Source: Candidatus Uhrbacteria bacterium (GTDB taxonomy: Bacteria; Patescibacteriota; Patescibacteriia; 2-12-FULL-60-25). Taken from it: DNA of 5,676 nucleotides. This document shows, in pieces, positions 1 to 4,456 of this stretch. The translations under genes and the position numbers were made by a program. Every line of letters begins with the position of its first letter. The stretch's first letter is position 1. The DNA lies in the NCBI GenBank assembly GCA_023246415.1, contig JAHFIK010000001.1, positions 32,912-38,587 of the forward strand, given 5' to 3'. Below the pieces are notes generated by a model that was not told the DNA's origin, did no database searches, and saw only the letters and a program-made list of their open reading frames with translations.

Positions 1-1
1 G

Positions 2-466
2 TCCTATTTTAATGGAGAGCGGGATGAGATTGCATCGTCGACCGCAGAAATGCGTATTCAGTCACTGATCGACTTTGAAACCGACAAGGGATATGGCGTT
101 GATGTCACGGCGGCAGAAACGGTGAAGATTATCGAATCACGATGGCCGGATCTATCCGCGGAAGTCCTTCCGGTGACGAGCGTCGACGAGATCAAGCGCT
201 TTATTGCAAATGGAATTCCCGTGCTGATTCCGGCAAATGGGAAAACGCTTCCAAATCCGAATTTTAAAAATGGGGGACCGGTGTACCACATGCTCGTGGT
301 TCGCGGATATACGCAAGATTCCTTTATCACGAATGATCCTGGAACGCGCAAAGGAGAAAATTTCCTCTATCACTTCCAGGATTTGATGAATTCCATTCAT
401 GACTGGAATGGGGGAGACGTTCCACATGGAGCGCAAGTGATGGTTGTTGTCATTCCAAAAAAATAA
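2..466 (+). CDS. C39-like papain-fold cysteine peptidase, 5' end missing
   Basis: The frame is open from the window edge to the TAA at 464-466, giving 154 visible residues of a larger protein. The Met at base 50 is internal, because sixteen in-frame residues precede it (SYFNGERDEI...). The pattern matches the C-terminal half of the C39-like peptidases (Pfam Peptidase_C39_2 type). A segment G-I-P-V-L-I-P resembles the strand where these proteins often read 'GxPVI'. It is followed by GPVYHMLVVRGY, with the probable catalytic His at visible residue 96 (bases 287-289), and then SFITNDPGT, with the usual Asp about 16 residues later (visible residue 112). The catalytic Cys would lie left of the window and cannot be checked. 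Members are usually exported and cleave peptides or act in the cell wall; the substrate here is unknown. A bacteriocin-processing role is possible for the wider C39 clan, but no ABC transporter is visible. Family assignment is fairly sure; function is not. Confidence 0.78.
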   Translation, partial: SYFNGERDEIASSTAEMRIQSLIDFETDKGYGVDVTAAETVKIIESRWPDLSAEVLPVTSVDEIKRFIANGIPVLIPANGKTLPNPNFKNGGPVYHMLVVRGYTQDSFITNDPGTRKGENFLYHFQDLMNSIHDWNGGDVPHGAQVMVVVIPKK

Positions 467-479
467 ATTATATTTTTTT
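457..479 (+). terminator. AT-only inverted repeat with T-run after the peptidase gene
   Basis: AAAAAAATA (457-465) and TATTTTTTT (471-479) are perfect 9-base inverted repeats around a 5-base loop. The stop codon lies at the foot of the left arm. The right arm doubles as a 7-T tract, and the structure is symmetric, so it could work on both strands. The stem has no G-C pairs and would be weak, so it may only be an AT-rich spacer. It is the only terminator-like structure between the peptidase gene and the next gene. Confidence 0.3.
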
Positions 480-503
480 CATTCGTCTCATTGTTGAGAA
501 TAC

Positions 504-513
504 GGTATCCTTC
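504..513 (+). promoter_or_regulatory. Possible -10 region upstream of the Cys-rich protein gene
   Basis: GGTATCCTTC occurs here and again at 1076-1085, upstream of the lipoprotein gene, in the only two intergenic gaps that precede a new transcription unit in this stretch. TATCCT (506-511) matches the TATAAT consensus at four of six positions. No convincing -35 is visible: the best at 17-18 bases is TTCGTC at 482-487. If it is a -10, transcription would begin near base 518, at the first copy of the 8-bp repeat array, which would then form nearly all of the leader. Confidence 0.28.
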
Positions 514-516
514 AAG

Positions 517-564
517 ACGGACCTACGGACCTACGGACCTACGGACCTACGGACCTACGGACCT
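517..564 (+). repeat. Six perfect tandem copies of the 8-bp unit ACGGACCT
   Basis: Six exact copies fill 517-564 with no interruption. The array ends six bases before the ATG at 571. The unit has no stop codon in any forward frame; each frame reads as repeats of TDLRTYGP. The frame of the downstream gene is therefore open through the array, but no NTG start is visible in that frame upstream of it. There are no spacers, so this is a simple tandem repeat and not a CRISPR. Perfect identity suggests recent expansion or ongoing slippage. The array lies in the probable leader of the downstream gene, so copy number would set the distance between promoter and start codon. Confidence 0.95.
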
Positions 565-570
565 ATTTCT

Positions 571-1008
571 ATGCCATCAAAAAAAGTGATTCTCTACTTC
601 ATTCTCGGCATCATCGCGTTGACGATTCCGCTTGCGCTTTTGATTCGATCGCGGATTGATGCACAGCATCCGATCTGGTCATCCACATTAGTTAAAGTCC
701 CTGCCGCACCAACGCCATCCGTTCCATCGCCATCGCAGAATGCTCATTCGACGCCGACGACGGTCCCGAATCCGGATATTGACTCCCTTCCGCCTCCACA
801 ACATGTGAACGTGGTGAAAGTGACGCAGTCTGCATGTACCGCTTCCGGTGGAACGTGGAATGCGTGCGCATCCGCCTGTCGGACGGCTGCTCCCGGGTCC
901 ACCTGTATTCAGGTGTGCGTTTCAGCTTGCGAGTGCCGATCAAGTAAACAGTGCCCGTCCGGAACCGTCTGCACGCAATTCGTGAAGGGGGTCGGCGTGT
1001 GTCGCTAA
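571..1008 (+). CDS. Membrane-anchored small protein with ten-cysteine C-terminal domain
   Basis: A 145-residue protein in three parts. A short positive N-terminus (MPSKK) and one hydrophobic helix at about 6-25 form an anchor or uncleaved signal. A linker rich in Pro, Ser and Thr spans about 43-78. The C-terminal domain (89-145) has cysteines at 89, 99, 103, 112, 116, 120, 122, 128, 134 and 144, beginning C-x3-GG-x-W-x3-C-x3-C and including a CxC. An even number of cysteines outside the membrane suggests up to five disulfides. The spacing loosely recalls small disulfide-rich domains such as trypsin-inhibitor-like (TIL) folds, but I cannot assign a family. I recall similar C-x3-GG-x-W domains in Patescibacteria proteins; this is memory, not a search. 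The ATG at 571 is chosen because the anchor begins right after it. No Shine-Dalgarno is visible; the bases before it come from the 8-bp repeat array. Function unknown; a surface-exposed binding or inhibitor role is possible. Confidence 0.8.
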   Translation: MPSKKVILYFILGIIALTIPLALLIRSRIDAQHPIWSSTLVKVPAAPTPSVPSPSQNAHSTPTTVPNPDIDSLPPPQHVNVVKVTQSACTASGGTWNACASACRTAAPGSTCIQVCVSACECRSSKQCPSGTVCTQFVKGVGVCR

Positions 1009-1054
1009 CGATACGGGGGAACCAATTGAATCGTTCGCGTCCGGAACCGGTGAC

Positions 1055-1083
1055 TTACGACCTTGCGTGTTTACTGGTATCCT
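1055..1083 (+). promoter_or_regulatory. Possible promoter of the lipoprotein-CapA operon
   Basis: TGGTATCCT at 1075-1083 fits an extended -10 (TGnTATnnT), and TTACGA at 1055-1060, 17 bases upstream, is a weak -35 (three of six matches to TTGACA). The core GGTATCCTTC is identical to that at 504-513. A start about 7 bases past the -10 would be near 1090, only about three bases before the ATG at 1093, so the mRNA would be leaderless or nearly so. Supported by the repeated core and the position only. Confidence 0.35.
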
Positions 1084-1092
1084 TCTTGTGAT

Positions 1093-2043
1093 ATGAGACG
1101 TTCTACGCTCGTTTTGTTTGCATGTGTCCTGACGCTTCTTGGGGCCGGGTGCTTCAAGACGTCTCAGAAGGCGGCCCCGGCTACGCCAGATCAGCCAGAT
1201 ACATCAGCATTGCAGAATTCTCCATTTAAAAAATTCGATGCGGTCGCAACGAAGCCGGATGCGCCAGCAGAAGCGCCGAAAGATTTAGATGTTCCGTCGG
1301 AGACGCCAGATGTCAAAACCGGTGAAACCGCGAGCGCGTCCAAGAACGTGATTGTTTCGAGCATCGCGAATAATCAGTTTTTAGGAAACCCGTTTGTCGT
1401 CTTGGGTCGGGCGCGCGCATTTGAAAATCAAATCGCGTGGCGTGTGCGTGATGCACACGGAGTGATTCTTGCGTCTGGATCCGCGCTGACGAACGCCCCG
1501 GAGGCCGGGCACTATGGTCGGTATCGCGTTCGTGCGTTCTTTGATCGCGTGCCAGAAACACCGAGTGGACGTGTGGAAGTTTATACGTTGAGTCCGGCGA
1601 ATGGGACAGAACAGGACCTTGTGTTTGTCCCGGTTCGATTCGATCAGAAGGTGGTTCCGGTCAAAGCCTTTTTCTCGAATATCAAGAACGATCCACAAAC
1701 GCTGCATTGTGAAAAAGTATTTGCAGCCACACGCCGCGTCCCGCTCACGGAAAATGTCGCCGAAGCTGCGATCATTGAATTGCTCAAGGGACCGTCTGCG
1801 CAAGAACAGACGCTCGGATATCGGACATCGATTTTTCCAGGAACGGTATTGCGATCGATCTCGATTAAAGATGAAACGGCCTCGGTGGATTTCTCAAAGG
1901 AATTCCTCTACGCCGTTGCCGGATCGTGTCATGTTCAGGCGTTGAGCGCGCAGGTTGAACAAACGCTCAAGCAGTTCCCGGCCGTGAAGAATGTGAGGAT
2001 CCTCGTTGAGGGACAAGATGCGTCCGACAAGATCCAGCCATGA
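1093..2043 (+). CDS. Lipoprotein with Gmad2 and GerMN domains
   Basis: Numbered from the ATG at 1093 (316 residues). Residues 1-19 form a lipoprotein signal peptide (MRRSTLVLFACVLTLLGAG) with lipobox LGAGC, so Cys20 should be lipidated and the protein held on the outer face of the membrane. An in-frame TTG at 1063 would add ten residues (MRVYWYPSCD) before the basic start of the signal, so I reject it. Residues about 25-83 are a Pro/Ala/Asp/Thr-rich tether. Residues about 85-183 match Gmad2, an immunoglobulin-like domain: NPFVVLGRA, the W in IAWRVRD, and G-x-Y-RVRAFF. Residues about 187-308 match GerMN: VPV-KAFFSN, VAEAAIIELLKGPS, FPGTVLRSISIKD, ASVDFSKEF and VKNVRILVEG. Cys206 and Cys279 may form a disulfide in GerMN. 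GerMN is named from the sporulation and germination protein GerM, but the domain is widespread in non-sporulating bacteria and probably binds a wall or envelope ligand. The gene overlaps the next by four bases (ATGA at 2040-2043). Confidence 0.88.
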   Translation: MRRSTLVLFACVLTLLGAGCFKTSQKAAPATPDQPDTSALQNSPFKKFDAVATKPDAPAEAPKDLDVPSETPDVKTGETASASKNVIVSSIANNQFLGNPFVVLGRARAFENQIAWRVRDAHGVILASGSALTNAPEAGHYGRYRVRAFFDRVPETPSGRVEVYTLSPANGTEQDLVFVPVRFDQKVVPVKAFFSNIKNDPQTLHCEKVFAATRRVPLTENVAEAAIIELLKGPSAQEQTLGYRTSIFPGTVLRSISIKDETASVDFSKEFLYAVAGSCHVQALSAQVEQTLKQFPAVKNVRILVEGQDASDKIQP

Positions 2044-2471
2044 TAACGACCACGCTTGCCCCGCTCGTTGCGGGGTTTGCTGCGGGAGGCGTATTGATCC
2101 TCCTGTCGCATCTTGCGTTTCGCGTGGGAGCAGGGAGTGGTCTGCGTGAAATTGATCAGCTCCATTTTTTTGGAAGAACATTTTCACGGCGCGAATCGCG
2201 CATTGTGGGAATTCTGATTCATCTGATTCTTTATGGTCTTGCCGGAAGCGCGTTTGGGATTCTTGTCCAGTTCGGCATGCTGGCGCATACCGTGTTGGAT
2301 TTGACGGAATATCTGTTGATCCTGACACTCGTGTTCGGCGGTGTCATTCTTCCGCTTGAAGGACACGGATTGTTCGGATTAGAAGAGGATCCGTGGTTTC
2401 CGGTGGATCTCTTGATCGCGAACGCAATCTGGGTCATCCTGTTTGAGGCGATCCTTCGCCTGATGGTGTGA
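2040..2471 (+). CDS. Four-helix integral membrane protein, family not recognised
   Basis: A 143-residue hydrophobic protein with four likely membrane helices at about 5-27, 56-79, 88-106 and 121-142. A polar, partly basic loop (about 30-55, including FGRTFSRRESR) lies between helices 1 and 2. Between helices 3 and 4 is LPLEGHGLFGLEEDPWFPVDLL, the part most likely to be conserved and functional. Histidines at 24, 42, 61, 83 and 109 are spread along the chain; there is no cysteine. I do not recognise the family. The start ATG at 2040 overlaps the lipoprotein stop (ATGA), and its own TGA overlaps the next start (GTGA), so it is translationally coupled on both sides. That placement suggests it works with the lipoprotein and the CapA fusion, for example as a membrane partner or channel, but nothing in the sequence shows transport. 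Size and position next to a CapA protein recall CapC/PgsC, but the sequence does not. Confidence 0.8.
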   Translation: MITTTLAPLVAGFAAGGVLILLSHLAFRVGAGSGLREIDQLHFFGRTFSRRESRIVGILIHLILYGLAGSAFGILVQFGMLAHTVLDLTEYLLILTLVFGGVILPLEGHGLFGLEEDPWFPVDLLIANAIWVILFEAILRLMV

Positions 2472-4384
2472 AAACGTGGTCTTGGATAGCGATTGGAATC
2501 GGAACCGGCATCCTTGTCGGTGTTATTTCGATTGGGGTGTGGGGGGAGTTAGGGCAGAGGGCAAAGGGCAACGAGCAAAGGGGAGGTGCAACACCCATTT
2601 CTTTCGTTCAGCATGCAACGTCATCGATGGCGGGATCAACTGGGGAAGAGGTTGATGAAATGGCGGTGACGCCGACACAGACGTTTGTGGATGACGCGTT
2701 TGCGGCAAAAGAGGCGTTGTCTGTTTCATCTGGAGCTCGCATCCTTCTTATTCCGCATCATCTTGTCGCGGCAAAACAGATCGCATCACTCCTGACGTCG
2801 GTGCATGCACCGAAGCGCGTCATCCTGTTAACACCGGATCATTTAGGGGTCGGTAAAGGAGTCGTGACTATCGGAGATGCGACCATCGCGATCGGCGATC
2901 AGCAGGTGCGGGGGGATGCGAAGATTGCGTCTCGCATTTCTTCTGCGGTGAGCGGATCCGCGATCAGCACACCGTCGATTTCGAAAGAATTGGCCATGCA
3001 AGCGCTGATCCCGTTTGTCCAACGAGCATGGCCGAACGCGACGATTATTCCGGTGATCGTGCACGCGAATCAAATTGCGGCTGGATCAGATGCGCGTGAC
3101 CATCTGCGTGTGCAGCTCGCACAGATCATCACGAGCCTCTTGAACGAGGATCAAGAGACGATGCTCGTGGCATCCGTTGATTTTTCGCATTACCTTCCGG
3201 CGTTTGTCGCGGATTTTCATGATGAACTGGCAACGGATGTCGTCTCATCGCTTTCAGATCGAGAAGCGGATCGTGTGGAACTTGATAATCCAGACGTTCT
3301 GGCTGTCGCGTTGAAGACAGCACGAACCCTCGGGCTTGGGGATGTCACCATCCACGCGCATACGAATTCGTTGCGTCTTCTTCAATCAACGCTATCGAAT
3401 GAATCAACCAGTCATGTGATCGCGTCGTTTGCGCCAGGCGTCATCGCGCCTGAACGGAAAACAACGATCCTCTTTTTAGGGGACGTCATGCTTGATCGAA
3501 CGGTTCGCACGCGGATGCAGAAATCGAAGGTCTTGGATTTTCCATTTGATCAAATTGAAGGGCAAGAAGACCGTTTTTTCAAAGGACAGGATCTCGTCGT
3601 CGCGAATCTTGAAGGTCCGGTCACCTCGCAACGATTGCCGCCGGAGAAGTCGATTGATTTCGCATTTGATCCTTCCGTCGTTCCGCTCCTGAAGAAGGTG
3701 GGGATTGATGCGGTGAGTCAGGCGAATAATCACTCTCTAGATCAGGGACGGACGGGGGCGGACGACTCGCGCGCGGCGATCAAGAAAGGCGGGATCGCGG
3801 TGTTTGGTGATCAAGTTCGGGATGAGGCATCGTCATCGCTCGCTGTCGTGGAGTCGCGCGGTGTCCGTATCGCGCTTCTCGGTTTTAATGATAGTGACCG
3901 TCCGGTGGATCGGGAAAAAGCGAGTGCGGCGATCACGGAAGCGAAATCGAAAGCGGATCGCGTTGTCGTGATGATGCATTGGGGGAGTGAATATCAGTTG
4001 AATCCGAATGCGCGCCAGACGGATCTGGCTCATTGGCTTGTTGATCAGGGGGTTGATGCGGTGATCGGCGGACATCCGCATTGGATGGAATCCGTTGAGC
4101 AGTACAAGGGACGGTTCATCGCGTACTCACTCGGGAATTTTGTGTTTGACCAGGATTGGTCTGCCGAGACACAGGAGGGGCTTGCGATTGGACTCGTCAT
4201 CGATTCGACGTCGACCGAAGCGTATCTCTATCCGATTCACATCGGTGCGAGTGAGCCACGTGTGTTGACGGGGGATGCCCGAACGGCGCGCCTGGAACGG
4301 CTTGCGAGTGCATCTGATCCGTTCATGCGTGATGGGATTCTGAATGGTATGATTCGAGTGAATCGGGAGGAAGAGAAGCGGTAA
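2468..4384 (+). CDS. Membrane-anchored MEMO-like and CapA-like fusion protein
   Basis: A 638-residue protein starting at GTG 2468, which overlaps the upstream stop (GTGA); the helix that follows supports this start. Residues 6-26 are a membrane anchor and about 28-85 a linker. Residues about 90-325 resemble the MEMO / AmmeMemoRadiSam protein B family: IPHH (95-98), LTPDH (121-125), a degenerate 'EHSIE'-like KELAMQALIPF (173-183) and SVDFSHY (236-242). The conserved CG motif that supplies Cys244 in human MEMO1 is missing; the matching stretch reads ELDNPDV (271-277). Residues about 331-580 are a CapA/PgsA-type metallophosphoesterase-like domain with its full motif set: GDVMLD (338-343), NLEGP (380-384), NNHSLDQG (420-427), MHWGSEY (503-509), GGHPHW (534-539) and SLGNFVFDQ (554-562). 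CapA is needed for poly-gamma-glutamate capsule in Bacillus; its homologues are broadly distributed with mostly unknown substrates. The protein has no cysteine at all, fitting an extracytoplasmic location. It is the last gene of the overlapping trio. The CapA call is firm, the MEMO call good, the substrate unknown. Confidence 0.88.
   Translation: MKTWSWIAIGIGTGILVGVISIGVWGELGQRAKGNEQRGGATPISFVQHATSSMAGSTGEEVDEMAVTPTQTFVDDAFAAKEALSVSSGARILLIPHHLVAAKQIASLLTSVHAPKRVILLTPDHLGVGKGVVTIGDATIAIGDQQVRGDAKIASRISSAVSGSAISTPSISKELAMQALIPFVQRAWPNATIIPVIVHANQIAAGSDARDHLRVQLAQIITSLLNEDQETMLVASVDFSHYLPAFVADFHDELATDVVSSLSDREADRVELDNPDVLAVALKTARTLGLGDVTIHAHTNSLRLLQSTLSNESTSHVIASFAPGVIAPERKTTILFLGDVMLDRTVRTRMQKSKVLDFPFDQIEGQEDRFFKGQDLVVANLEGPVTSQRLPPEKSIDFAFDPSVVPLLKKVGIDAVSQANNHSLDQGRTGADDSRAAIKKGGIAVFGDQVRDEASSSLAVVESRGVRIALLGFNDSDRPVDREKASAAITEAKSKADRVVVMMHWGSEYQLNPNARQTDLAHWLVDQGVDAVIGGHPHWMESVEQYKGRFIAYSLGNFVFDQDWSAETQEGLAIGLVIDSTSTEAYLYPIHIGASEPRVLTGDARTARLERLASASDPFMRDGILNGMIRVNREEEKR
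2541..2585 (+). repeat. G6 run and degenerate 7-bp tandem repeat inside the fusion gene
   Basis: A run of six G (2541-2546) is followed by five heptamer registers at 2551-2585: AGGGCAG, AGGGCAA, AGGGCAA, CGAGCAA and AGGGGAG. Only the second and third are identical. The repeat is translated as about residues 28-40 (LGQRAKGNEQRGG), in the linker just after the membrane anchor, where inserted sequence would be tolerated. The unit (G/C)GGCAAA differs by one base from the (G/C)GGTAAA heptamers in the hairpin at the end of the same gene. Confidence 0.75.
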
Positions 4385-4434
4385 AGGGTAAACGGTAAAC
4401 GGGCGTAAGAGACCCGTTTACCCTTTACCGCTTC
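4375..4434 (+). repeat. Perfect 21-bp inverted repeat built of 7-bp units, over the fusion gene stop codon
   Basis: Arms 4375-4395 and 4414-4434 are exact reverse complements with an 18-base loop. The left arm contains the last codons and TAA (4382-4384) of the fusion gene. The left side is heptamer-based: GGTAAAG (4380), GGTAAAC (4387), GGTAAAC (4394), then GGG. Alternative pairings exist: GGTAAACGGG (4394-4403) with CCCGTTTACC (4413-4422), and GGGTAAACGG (4386-4395) with CCGTTTACCC (4435-4444). It may act as a transcription stop or 3' mRNA stabiliser, but the only T-run (4452-4456) is 17 bases past the main stem, so it is not a textbook intrinsic terminator. A mobile or expanding palindromic repeat is equally possible. 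Confidence 0.9.
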
Positions 4435-4456
4435 CCGTTTACCCATCATCCTTTTT

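Noticed and set aside
50..52. ATG at 50 as the start of the peptidase gene
   Set aside because: The frame stays open to the window edge with peptidase-like sequence before it, and the papain-like domain would lack its Cys-bearing N-terminal half.
517..564. CRISPR array
   Set aside because: The units are 8 bp and contiguous with no spacers; this is a simple tandem repeat.
2..1008. Bacteriocin precursor (Cys-rich protein) with its C39 processing peptidase
   Set aside because: The Cys-rich protein has a membrane anchor and a stalk in place of a double-glycine leader, the peptidase looks like the stand-alone C39-like type, and no ABC transporter is visible.
1007..1035. Terminator after the Cys-rich protein gene (AACGAT / ATCGTT)
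   Set aside because: Only six paired bases with a 17-base loop and no T-run.
1063..1065. TTG at 1063 as the lipoprotein start
   Set aside because: It adds a hydrophilic, Cys-containing stretch ahead of a normal signal peptide and would lie inside the likely promoter. ATG 1093 gives a standard lipoprotein N-terminus.
2040..2471. CapC/PgsC homologue next to CapA
   Set aside because: Length (143 residues) and position are suggestive, but I see no sequence resemblance to CapC, and its central LPLEGHGLFG region has no counterpart I recall there.
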